A stretch of DNA of 64,000 nt, taken from contig NZ_JBHXHV010000004.1 in assembly GCF_042726155.1 (NCBI RefSeq), positions 372,001 to 436,000 on the forward strand. The letters run 5' to 3'. The notes below the pieces were generated by a model. The model had not been told where the DNA came from. It saw only the letters and a list, made by a program, of their open reading frames with translations, and did no database searches. Numbering within the stretch: position 1 is the first letter of the stretch; every line of letters starts with the position of its first letter. Of the stretch, positions 24,503-32,382 are shown one piece after another. The translations under genes were made by a program, and so were the position numbers. The DNA is from Leucobacter sp042726155 (lineage in GTDB: Bacteria; Actinomycetota; Actinomycetes; Actinomycetales; Microbacteriaceae).

Positions 24503-26227
24503 ATGAACAGGAACGACGTCGAGAGCGCATCTGATGATGCGCTGTTGCAACGCGCCAAATTGGGGACTGAAGGCTCAGACGAGGCCTTCGCTGAGCTGTG
24601 GCGGAGACACTCGCCCGCGGTGATTGCAGCGACCCGCGCCTTCACCGGATTCGACCCGGACGACATCGCGCAAGAAGCCTTCGAACGTGTGCTGGTACAA
24701 ATTCGAGCCGGCGGGGGCCCAGACATTGCCTTTCGCGCATATGTTCTGACGACTGCGCGAAACGTTGCGATCAACAAGTCCAAACGCAAGAGTTCGGACG
24801 AGGTCACGGGCGTCGACGACGAGATCTTTGAGGCGCGTGGCTTCGCCCAGCCAGACACCGCGGCACAGGTGCTCGGCAACGGGTTCACGCTCCAGGTGTT
24901 TCAGAGCCTGCCCGTGAGGTGGCAGGAAGTGCTCTGGTATCGCGATGTCGAAGACCTGCCGATTCATCAAATCTGCACGTATCTCGACATGACTGAAAAC
25001 GCGACGAGCGCGCTGTTGAAGCGCGCCCGCGAGGGCTTCAAGCAGTCGTGGATCGCTGCCAATGTTGCACCTGAGCTCGAGTTGCCCGCGGACTGCGCAT
25101 GGGCGACCGAGCGCATGGCCCAGTACACGCGAAAGCGCACGAATTCGCAGGTTACCGCCCGCATCGCCGCACACCTGGAGACGTGCGCTCACTGTCAGGC
25201 GGTTGCCCGGGAGTCGCAGCAGATCAATTCGAATCTCGCCCTGTCGTTGCTACCAGCAATGCTTGGCGGCGCGGGTGCCGCCGGCTATCTGACCTGGCTA
25301 CAAACGCCCACTTCGGCGAACGCGGCGACAGATCAGCCGCCCCGGTTACGAAAACTCTTGGTGGTGCTCTCAGCCTTGTGCCTCGCCGCGGTCATCGCCG
25401 TCGCCGCCGTCGTGCACTTTACCCACACCACGCCCGCACCACTCGGGGTCGCGTCTTCACCAAGCACACCGGACGCACCTCGGGAAGACGTCGATGGCAA
25501 ATCACCCACAGCGTCCATTGACCCGAAAGAATCAGAGCCAGAGGCCACGGCGGCGGCGACCGCCTCCGATGATCAATCATCGAGTGCAGACGCGGACGGC
25601 GGGGCCACGCCGCCCGACGAGAAAGCGCCCATCGCGCCCGACGCTGCTACTGAGTCGTCGCCCGCTGAAGTACCGAGCGTAACGACCACTGCGACACTCA
25701 CCGCCGGCGCCGTCGACGGTCAAGAATCAGGCGTGCTCCCGAGGCTCGCGGGCACAGCGGTACCCGGTGCCCGCGTGGTGGTAACCGTGGTGAATGAGCA
25801 GTCGCGCAAGCTCGCGGTGGCGACCACAGCGAGCAGCTCAGGTGCGTGGTCATTCACTCCCCGAGGTATTCGAGGCACGCTGTCGATCACCGCTTCGCAG
25901 ACGTATACGTCAGGCGGCATTCAGTACATTGAGGACCCGATCGAGGTCGGAACCTTCGCCGCCGGTGAGGGCTTGCGCATCTCCGTGACCGAGGCGGGCG
26001 CCGCATCTTCGACGCTCCGCATTTCGCGGCTGGGCGAGGCCTCGAAGAATGAGGTCGCGAATGTGCGGTCATCTGAGCATGGGCTCATCGTCGATAAGCA
26101 CGCAACCACTGAGCCCGGCGCGGTCGTAGTGACAGTGCCCTACGCCCGTGCTGATCTGGGCACCCTGACGTTCTGGCAGGGTGACACCTCGATCGGACCA
26201 CCGCGCGACTGGGTGCTGCAACGGTAG
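24503..26227 (+). CDS. transmembrane ECF-type sigma factor with fused ZAS motif and outside Ig-like domain
   Basis: A 574-residue fusion. Residues 22-98 are sigma region 2 (DEAFAELWRRHSP, FDPDDIAQEAFERVL) and 132-183 are region 4 (LPVRWQEVLWYRDVEDLP, NATSALLKRAREGF). Residues 195-235 hold a zinc anti-sigma type motif, H224-x3-C228-x2-C231. A hydrophobic segment at 245-266 and a transmembrane helix at 284-308 follow, then a Thr/Ser/Pro/acidic linker (310-395) and a bacterial Ig-like domain (about 396-480). Start 24503 is chosen because a G-rich ribosome site abuts it and the sigma domain begins soon after. Sigma factor, brake and sensor thus share one chain, perhaps controlling the divergent wall protein. 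Confidence 0.88.
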   Translation: MNRNDVESASDDALLQRAKLGTEGSDEAFAELWRRHSPAVIAATRAFTGFDPDDIAQEAFERVLVQIRAGGGPDIAFRAYVLTTARNVAINKSKRKSSDEVTGVDDEIFEARGFAQPDTAAQVLGNGFTLQVFQSLPVRWQEVLWYRDVEDLPIHQICTYLDMTENATSALLKRAREGFKQSWIAANVAPELELPADCAWATERMAQYTRKRTNSQVTARIAAHLETCAHCQAVARESQQINSNLALSLLPAMLGGAGAAGYLTWLQTPTSANAATDQPPRLRKLLVVLSALCLAAVIAVAAVVHFTHTTPAPLGVASSPSTPDAPREDVDGKSPTASIDPKESEPEATAAATASDDQSSSADADGGATPPDEKAPIAPDAATESSPAEVPSVTTTATLTAGAVDGQESGVLPRLAGTAVPGARVVVTVVNEQSRKLAVATTASSSGAWSFTPRGIRGTLSITASQTYTSGGIQYIEDPIEVGTFAAGEGLRISVTEAGAASSTLRISRLGEASKNEVANVRSSEHGLIVDKHATTEPGAVVVTVPYARADLGTLTFWQGDTSIGPPRDWVLQR

Positions 26228-26265
26228 GGTCTGGCCGTGAGCTGCGTCGAGCTAGCGGTGTTGGG

Positions 26266-27090
26266 CTAGCGGCGACCGCCGCCGTCAAGCCGCGCCAACA
26301 GTGGCTCAAGCGCGTCGACGATGAGGGCCTCTGCTTGGCGCGGCGGCGTCTCGCCCGTTTCGAGCTCGCCGATTTCGAGGCCGATGACCTCGCTCTGTGC
26401 GAGCGCCCGCGCGCAGGCGGTGAGTTGCTCGAGCGTCATACCGCCCGGTACGTGATAGTCGGTCGGCACGATGCCCGGATCCAGCACGTCACAATCGATG
26501 TGCACGTAGACGGGCCGCCCGTCGATAGCGAGCGCGAGTCGCGCAGACATGTCGGCCCCCACGGGAACGACGCGAATGTCGCCCGAGGCCAGCACCGCCC
26601 GCTCGGGCTCGTCGATATCGCGAGCTCCCACGATGACGGTGTTGCGCGGAGCGAGCCCCGCTCCGAGCCCCGAATCCCAGAGCCCGAGAGGCCCCGAGAG
26701 AGCGAGCCCACCGAGGTAGCCGCTCTCGGTGCCGACCGGCGTGTTGAGGTCGGCGTGCGCGTCGTACCACACAACGACGGCGTCGGGGCGGTGGCGGGCG
26801 ACAACCGGCAGCGTCGCGAGCGCGGTCGCGCAGCGGCTGATGGCAGCGACCGGCGAGTGGCCGTTCGTGAAGACCTCGTCGTATCGCGTCGCCATGAGGA
26901 GCAGGGCGGGGAGCGCGGTCGCGAGTTCCGCCTGCCAGCCGGTCGGCTCGGCCGAGCTTGGCTCGCCAATCACGGTGGCCGCGGTGCCCAAGCGCGCCCC
27001 CAGTACCTCCGCGAGAACCGGCGAGGCGGCCATTGCGCGGTCGTTGTGGTCACCAACGCGGGCGGCGAAGTGCGTGAGAGAAACGGTCAC
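26266..27090 (-). CDS. arginase/agmatinase family ureohydrolase
   Basis: A 274-residue binuclear manganese hydrolase. Metal ligands are visible in NGHSPVAAI (about 77), WYDAHADLNTP (Asp-x-His-x-Asp, about 108-114), and HIDCDVLDPGIVP (Asp-x-Asp, about 197-203). The C-terminal LEIGELET supplies the usual glutamate. Members cleave a guanidino compound such as arginine, agmatine or formiminoglutamate to urea or an analogue; the exact substrate is not decided here. The divergent Lrp/AsnC gene suggests control by an amino acid. Confidence 0.88.
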   Translation of the reverse strand: MTVSLTHFAARVGDHNDRAMAASPVLAEVLGARLGTAATVIGEPSSAEPTGWQAELATALPALLLMATRYDEVFTNGHSPVAAISRCATALATLPVVARHRPDAVVVWYDAHADLNTPVGTESGYLGGLALSGPLGLWDSGLGAGLAPRNTVIVGARDIDEPERAVLASGDIRVVPVGADMSARLALAIDGRPVYVHIDCDVLDPGIVPTDYHVPGGMTLEQLTACARALAQSEVIGLEIGELETGETPPRQAEALIVDALEPLLARLDGGGRR

Positions 27091-27232
27091 AGTGGGGTCC
27101 TCCGTATGTTAAGTTCTCTGCGAAGTGCAGTGACTCCAACGCTAGAAAGCAGCAATGTGGTGCATCAACGGTCACAGTGCTGATTTTCTGGCCAATCTTC
27201 CGCAATCTGCTGAGCCGATTTACACTTACTGC

Positions 27233-27676
27233 GTGATCGACGAACTTGACCGGCGCCTCATCTCATTGCTCCGCACGCAGGCGAGAATGCCAACTGCGGC
27301 GCTCGCGCGCGAGCTCGGCGTGAACCGTTCGACGGTCGCTGCGCGCATCGACAGCTTGACCGCTTCGGGAGTGATCGAAGCATTCACGATTCGCCTCAGC
27401 GACGAGATCGATCGCGACGCCGTCGAGGCGATCACACTCATTTCGAGCACACCGAGTCACGGGCAAGATGTCATCCGAGCCGTCCGCGGATTTCCCGAGG
27501 TCGAGCGACTGCATTCGACCCTGGGCACGTGGGACCTCGCCGCGCAGCTGCGCACGTCAACGCTGACGGAATTCGATGAGGTCTTGGAGCGCATCAGAGC
27601 GGTGCCGGGCGTCACCGACACCGACACCGTGCTGCTCATGAACTCACTGACCGGGCATCACCGCACGCGCGGCTAG
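27233..27676 (+). CDS. Lrp/AsnC family regulator
   Basis: A 147-residue feast/famine regulator. The N-terminal helix-turn-helix reads IDELDRRLISLLRTQARMPTAALARELGVNRSTVAARIDSL across residues 2-42, and the C-terminal effector domain runs from about 65 to 140. GTG 27233 is chosen because VIDELDRRL is the normal start of the family; the upstream extension is not conserved in style. It is divergent from the ureohydrolase with a 142-bp gap and probably regulates it. Confidence 0.85.
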   Translation: MIDELDRRLISLLRTQARMPTAALARELGVNRSTVAARIDSLTASGVIEAFTIRLSDEIDRDAVEAITLISSTPSHGQDVIRAVRGFPEVERLHSTLGTWDLAAQLRTSTLTEFDEVLERIRAVPGVTDTDTVLLMNSLTGHHRTRG

Positions 27677-27734
27677 GCGCTGGTTGGGCCCGGCATGCCA
27701 CGTCCCCCGGCTCGTGCCACCTGTTCCGGTGCGC

Positions 27735-28193
27735 TCACCTGTCGATGAGCCGCTGACTGGCCGCTGCGCGATCGATCGACAGCGCCGAGATCAGTGCGGC
27801 CGCCGGGTCGGGGTCGGGCCGCTCTAATAGCGCCCGGCCCAGGTGACCGGCGGTGATCGAGCGAGCGCGTTCTGACGAGGCGATCTTGAGGGCGTCACGG
27901 AGCACCCCCTTCGCGGCGGAGGTGAACGGCACGTGCTTGCCGAGGGTTGCTGGTGCACCCAGTGGTGCGGCCCCCAGGTCTATACCGACGGCCGCGAGCG
28001 CCGCGCGGTCGAGGGCATCGGCGGCCGCACGGGCCTGGTCAGCGTCCGCGCCGAAAGCTTGCGCGAGCGGGGGTTCTCGGAGCAGCGCGAGTAACAGATG
28101 TTCGGCCCCGACTCGCCGATCCCCGCGCAGGGCGGCTTCGGAGCGTGCGTCCACGACGGCCGTTCGTGCGGACCGGGCAAACTTCTCAAACAT
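27735..28193 (-). CDS. stand-alone Clp N-terminal domain protein
   Basis: A 152-residue protein consisting only of a Clp_N type double repeat: MFEKFARSARTAVVDARSEA with RVGAEHLLLALLREP, then FTSAAKGVLRDALKIASSERARSITAGHLGRALLE. In ClpA/ClpC this domain binds substrates or adaptors, but no AAA+ ATPase domain is present. It could be an adaptor or decoy for ClpC. ATG 28193 has AAAGGA upstream and overlaps the preceding HTH gene by 8 bp, so the two form one unit. Confidence 0.85.
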   Translation of the reverse strand: MFEKFARSARTAVVDARSEAALRGDRRVGAEHLLLALLREPPLAQAFGADADQARAAADALDRAALAAVGIDLGAAPLGAPATLGKHVPFTSAAKGVLRDALKIASSERARSITAGHLGRALLERPDPDPAAALISALSIDRAAASQRLIDR

Positions 28194-28404
28194 GGTGCGG
28201 GTCCTTTCCGTATTTTGCGTGCGCCGATTGGCGCGTGACACCGAGGGCGTCGCCGATTTGCTCCCACGACCAGCCAGCTCGGCGGGCCTCGGCAACGTGC
28301 ATTGCCTCGACTCGCTCGGCGACGCGGCGCAGCGCGTCGGCAGCTCTCAGCCCCGTCGCTGGGTCTGTGGTGCGCAGTAACTGCGCGAGATCATCCGATT
28401 CCAT
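28186..28404 (-). CDS. small helix-turn-helix protein paired with the Clp-N gene
   Basis: About 72 residues (79 if the in-frame TTG at 28425 is used). The C-terminal part RAGWSWEQIGDALGVTRQSAHAKYGKD is a sigma-region-4-like helix-turn-helix. The N-terminal part is helical (LRAADALRRVAERVEAMHVAEA). It overlaps the downstream Clp-N gene by 8 bp, and such HTH/Clp-N pairs recur in actinobacteria. It is probably an autoregulator, given the palindromes at its start. Confidence 0.8.
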   Translation of the reverse strand: MESDDLAQLLRTTDPATGLRAADALRRVAERVEAMHVAEARRAGWSWEQIGDALGVTRQSAHAKYGKDPHHV

Positions 28405-28407
28405 GCC

Positions 28408-28450
28408 GTCAGTCTGAACTGACAATTCACCTTTGTCAAGGCAGACTGAC
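28408..28450. promoter_or_regulatory. operator/promoter of the HTH-ClpN pair
   Basis: GTCAGTCTG at 28408-28416 faces CAGACTGAC at 28442-28450, and a second inner palindrome GTCAGT-CTGA-ACTGAC spans 28408-28423. A minus-strand TTGACA (28434-28439) lies between them. This looks like an autoregulated promoter with two half-site pairs. Confidence 0.55.
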
Positions 28451-28601
28451 AGATGCGCGCAAGTTACACGGGAGACCCGCAGGTATTAGCGCGGCCCAGC
28501 AGGTCGCGCCCACCACCCCTCCCGTGTGAACCGTGACGCGCTATCCTGAACGCTGAATGTCGGTGTGACCCCCGATTCGACGGCCCGCAGAGGAGGCGAC
28601 C

Positions 28602-29537
28602 ATGAGCGATGGCCCACTCTCACGGGTGCAGCTCGCTCACGTTGCGCGCGAATATTACGTCAACCGGAAGACGCGCGTCGAGATCGCCGAGGCACTCGGG
28701 CTCAGCCGTTTCAAGGTGGGACGCATGCTCGACGAGGCGATCGCACGCGGCGTGATTCAGTTCCAGATCAGCAACACGCCCGGAATCAATGCCGAGCTCT
28801 CGATGGCGCTGCGCCAACGGTTCGGTCTCGCGCAGGGCATCGCCGTTGACGTGACCGTCGACACCGACGTCGAGGTGCAGGCGGCCCTCGGCTCCACGGC
28901 GGCGCAGCTCATCGACGAGCTCGTCGGGCCAGAGGACATCTTGGGACTCACCTCGGGTCGCACGCTGAACGCAATGGCTCGCGAGCTGAATCGTCTGCCG
29001 TGTCGATCAGTGGTGCAGCTCGCGGGGGTCGCCGGGCCGATCCAGGAGAGCGGGCTCGAGGTGATTCGCCGCCTGGCCTCACTCCCCAATGTTCAGGGCT
29101 GGCCCATCTACGCCTCGCTCGTAATGAGCGATGCGCAGACGGCGCAGGGGGTACTTCGACAGCCCGGGGTGCGGGCTGCGGTCGAAATGTTTGACGAGGT
29201 CACCGTCGCGTTCTGCGCAATCGGATCGTGGGCGCCGCCCAACTCGCTCATGATGGCCAACCCCGCACTCGATGACCTCGATCGCCAGCGTCTGCTCGAG
29301 CGCGGAGTGGTCGCCGAGGTGGCCTCCTCACTCGTCACAGATGCCGGCGCGATCGTGCACGACGTCGACGCGCGCTGCGTCGCGATCTCAGAAGAACAGC
29401 TGCGCGCGATCCCCTCACGGGTGGGGGTCGCTGGCGGGCCGTCGAAGACGCGCGCGATCCGGGCCGTGCTGAATTCCGGGCTGCTCACCGGGCTGGTCAC
29501 GGATATCTACACCGCTGAAAGACTATTGGCGGGATAA
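28602..29537 (+). CDS. SorC/DeoR-type sugar-responsive regulator
   Basis: A 311-residue regulator. The N-terminal helix-turn-helix reads VAREYYVNRKTRVEIAEALGLSRFKVGRMLDEA (about 12-45), and the rest is the SorC sugar-phosphate binding fold (GLTSGRTLNAMARELN, GVAGGPSKTRAIRAVLNSGLLTGLVTD). A strong GAGGAGG ribosome site precedes the ATG. It leads the polyol cluster, with the kinase gene 3 bp downstream, and probably senses a phosphorylated intermediate. Confidence 0.9.
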   Translation: MSDGPLSRVQLAHVAREYYVNRKTRVEIAEALGLSRFKVGRMLDEAIARGVIQFQISNTPGINAELSMALRQRFGLAQGIAVDVTVDTDVEVQAALGSTAAQLIDELVGPEDILGLTSGRTLNAMARELNRLPCRSVVQLAGVAGPIQESGLEVIRRLASLPNVQGWPIYASLVMSDAQTAQGVLRQPGVRAAVEMFDEVTVAFCAIGSWAPPNSLMMANPALDDLDRQRLLERGVVAEVASSLVTDAGAIVHDVDARCVAISEEQLRAIPSRVGVAGGPSKTRAIRAVLNSGLLTGLVTDIYTAERLLAG

Positions 29538-29540
29538 CGC

Positions 29541-30926
29541 ATGCACCGTCAGGCGGTCGCCGGAATCGACTCCTCCACGCAGCAAACCAAGCTCGTCGTT
29601 GTCGACGCGCGATCTGGTGAGCTGCTTCGGACGAGCGCAATGCCGCACCCGGACGGCACGGAAATTGACCCCGAACACTGGTGGCATGCGCTTGAAGCAG
29701 CCGGCGCGAGTCGCCCAGAGGATGCCGCTGCGCTGTCGATTACCGCGCAGCAGCACACGACCATCTTTCTCGATGAGCGCGGGGATCCGGCGCGAGACGC
29801 GATTCTCTGGAACGATCTACGCGCCTCAGACAGTGCCGACGCACTCGTCGACGAGCTGGGTGTCGACGCCTGGCTGGACCGCACGGGCCTCGTTCCCGAC
29901 AGCGCGCACCCGGTGAGCAAGCTCCGCTGGCTCTCCGAGCACGAGCCTGAAATCGCCGCCCGGGTCGAAAGCGCGCTGCTTCCCCACGACTGGTTGACGT
30001 GGCGGGTGCTCGACCGCGCGCAGCCGCCCACGACCGACCGATCAGACGCCTCAACCACCGGCTATTGGTCGGCGACGACCGGCGAATACGATGCTGGGCT
30101 GTTGCGCCGCGCGTTCGGCCGCGAGCTCCGCGTGCCTACGCTGGTCGGGCCGGGCGAACCGGCGGGCGTGACCGCGAGTGGTCTCGTGGTCGGATCCGGA
30201 AGCGGTGACAATCCCGCCACCCATTTTTCGCTCGACACCGCTGCCGGTGACGTCGTGATCTCGGTCGGCACGAGCGCGACCGTATCGATGCGCACGGACG
30301 CGCCGGCGCGCGATCGTGACGGCGTCGTCGACACCATGGCCGACGTGCGCTCAGGATTCATCCCGATGGTGACGATGCTGAACGGCGCGCGGGTACTCAC
30401 GTCGACAGCACAGATGCTCGGCGTGTCACTCACCGAGCTCGACACGCTCGCGGGTGCGGGCGCACCCGACGCCGCTGGCATCATCGCGCTGCCCTTCCTC
30501 GACGGCGAACGAAACCCGCGCAGGCCGGTGTCAGACGGCACGCTGTTCGGGATCAGCCGAGCCTCCCTCACCCCGACCAACATGGCCCGCGCAGCAATGC
30601 TCGGCTTGGGCTGCGCGACAGCAAACGCCATGGATGCGCTGGTGCGCGAGTGCGGGCCCGCTCGCCGCATTTTTCTCGTGGGCGGAGGATCTAGATCTGC
30701 CACGCTGTGCCAGATCTTCGCCGACCTGCTGCAGCGCCCGCTGCTCGTTCCGCGCGATCGCGAGCACGCCGCGTTCGGCGCCGCCCGGCAGGCGGCGTGG
30801 GCGCTACTCGGTGACCTGCCGCAGTGGCCTGAGCTGCCGACGCGCGAGATCCGCCCCATCGCGGGCCCGCCCGGAGCATGGGTCACCCAAACCCGGGCCA
30901 ACTACAACGCCCGCCTGACCCCCTAG
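29541..30926 (+). CDS. FGGY-family carbohydrate kinase (xylulokinase-like)
   Basis: A 461-residue FGGY kinase. The N-terminal phosphate loop AGIDSSTQQTK, the SITAQQHTTIF and ILWNDLRA segments, and the C-terminal ATP-binding GGGSRSATLCQIFADLLQRPL match xylulokinases. It would phosphorylate a ketose such as D-xylulose using ATP. It sits directly after the SorC gene and ahead of the binding protein and SDR gene. Together with an arabitol-type dehydrogenase it could also serve a pentitol pathway. Substrate is not certain. Confidence 0.85.
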   Translation: MHRQAVAGIDSSTQQTKLVVVDARSGELLRTSAMPHPDGTEIDPEHWWHALEAAGASRPEDAAALSITAQQHTTIFLDERGDPARDAILWNDLRASDSADALVDELGVDAWLDRTGLVPDSAHPVSKLRWLSEHEPEIAARVESALLPHDWLTWRVLDRAQPPTTDRSDASTTGYWSATTGEYDAGLLRRAFGRELRVPTLVGPGEPAGVTASGLVVGSGSGDNPATHFSLDTAAGDVVISVGTSATVSMRTDAPARDRDGVVDTMADVRSGFIPMVTMLNGARVLTSTAQMLGVSLTELDTLAGAGAPDAAGIIALPFLDGERNPRRPVSDGTLFGISRASLTPTNMARAAMLGLGCATANAMDALVRECGPARRIFLVGGGSRSATLCQIFADLLQRPLLVPRDREHAAFGAARQAAWALLGDLPQWPELPTREIRPIAGPPGAWVTQTRANYNARLTP

Positions 30927-31178
30927 CCCGCGCACCCGCGCACCCCTTCCCGCGCGCGCCCCCACGCCCTCCCCCGCGCTCACCCCCGCCCACGCTCACC
31001 CCCGCGCACCCGGTCGAGCGCACGCAAATGGCGCATATAAGGGCGCATAACGCCCACTTCCGTACGCTCGACGGGGCCGCTCAGCGGGGCGGGGGGGGCG
31101 GGGCTCGGCGAGATCGACCGGCGCGTTTCGGGTTCGTGAACAGATGAGCAGAGTGGGCCTCACTGTGACTTCTTGCAC

Positions 31179-31224
31179 ATGTGAGCACGCTTATTTGCAA
31201 TGTGAGCGACATCTGGCCTATCGT
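31179..31224 (+). promoter_or_regulatory. promoter with paired direct repeats before the binding-protein gene
   Basis: ATGTGAGC occurs at 31179-31186 and 31200-31207, exactly 21 bp apart (two helical turns), each preceded by TTGC. TTGCAA (31195) and TATCGT (31219) form a -35/-10 pair with an 18-bp spacer. This is a likely SorC operator and promoter. The rest of the 391-bp gap (30927-31317) is C-rich low complexity with a weak GGGCG-CATAA-CGCCC hairpin at 31041-31055. Confidence 0.5.
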
Positions 31225-31317
31225 CAGGGGGACGCGGACGACGCCAACGCTGCACGCGAACACTTCCCACACTTTGCTTACACACCCATCACCCCCTCAA
31301 TGACGAAGGAGTCACTC

Positions 31318-32373
31318 ATGAAACGCAAGGTTTCTACCACGATCGCCGCGGCGGCCCTCGCGGGCACCGCCGCCCTCGCGCTCGCCGGGTGCGGCGCGGG
31401 TGACCCGAGCGCCGGAGGCGAAGACAACATCGTCGTCGGCGTCACGGTCTACGACATGTCGTCGTTCATCACCCAGGGCAAGGAGGGCATGGAGGCCTAC
31501 GCCGCAGCAAACGACATCACCCTGCAGTGGAACTCTGCGGGCGGCGACGTCGCCACCCAGGCGAACCAGATGGATCAGTACGTCAGCGACAGCGTCGACG
31601 CGATCATCGTCGTGCCCGTGCAGGCCGACTCGCTCGGCCCGCAGGTGAAGGCCGCGAAAGACGCAGAAATCCCCGTCGTCGCCGTGAACACCTCGCTCAC
31701 CGGTGTCGAGGTTGACGCGAGCGTGCAGCCCGATGACGTCGCCGCGGGCGAGCAGGAGGCGACTCAGATGGTCGACGCTCTCGGCGGCAAGGGCAACGTC
31801 GTGGTGCTCGAGGGGCCGCTCGGCTCGTCACCGCAACTCGACCGCGGCTCGGGCATCGACAAGGTGCTCGCCGAGAACCCCGACATCAAGGTGCTCGCGC
31901 AAGACACCGCGAACTGGAAGCGCGACGAGGCCGTCAACAAGGTGAAGAACTGGATCTCGGCGTTCGGCGACGATATTGACGGCGTCATCTCCCAGAACGA
32001 CGACATGGCCCTCGGCGCGATCCAGGCCCTCCGTGAAGCGGGCGTCTCAGACGTTCCGGTCGTCGGCATCGACGGCATCGAAGACGGCCTGAAAGCGGTG
32101 CAGGCCGGCGACATGATCGGCACCTCGCTGCAGCACGGCACGGTCGAGCTCGCAACCGGTCTCGCTGTCGCCGCGAACGTCGTGCGCGGCGAAGACGGCG
32201 ACACTGAGCCGGTCTACGTGATGCCAGCGGTCACAGGCGACAACGTCGAAGACGCGATGAAGAACGTCGTCACCGATCGCGAGGCCTTCCTTAAGGGCCT
32301 TCCCGATCTGATTGACGAGAACCTCGCCTCGGGCAACATCGCCTTCGAAAACCTGCCCGGTCAGAAGCAGTAA
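31318..32373 (+). CDS. ribose-type sugar/polyol-binding lipoprotein (orphan ABC substrate-binding protein)
   Basis: A 351-residue periplasmic-binding-protein-like lipoprotein. The signal peptide ends in the lipobox LALAGC near residue 25. The mature part has the RbsB layout (MDQYVSDSVDAIIVVPVQAD, PVVAVNTSLTG, GVISQNDDMALGAIQALREAG, VPVVGIDG). The ATG is preceded by GAAGGAG. Notably no ABC ATPase or permease gene lies in the window near it, so it must borrow them from elsewhere or has another role. Its place between the FGGY and DhaK-type kinases suggests a sugar alcohol or tetrulose ligand. Confidence 0.9.
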   Translation: MKRKVSTTIAAAALAGTAALALAGCGAGDPSAGGEDNIVVGVTVYDMSSFITQGKEGMEAYAAANDITLQWNSAGGDVATQANQMDQYVSDSVDAIIVVPVQADSLGPQVKAAKDAEIPVVAVNTSLTGVEVDASVQPDDVAAGEQEATQMVDALGGKGNVVVLEGPLGSSPQLDRGSGIDKVLAENPDIKVLAQDTANWKRDEAVNKVKNWISAFGDDIDGVISQNDDMALGAIQALREAGVSDVPVVGIDGIEDGLKAVQAGDMIGTSLQHGTVELATGLAVAANVVRGEDGDTEPVYVMPAVTGDNVEDAMKNVVTDREAFLKGLPDLIDENLASGNIAFENLPGQKQ

Positions 32374-32382
32374 GGACCCACG

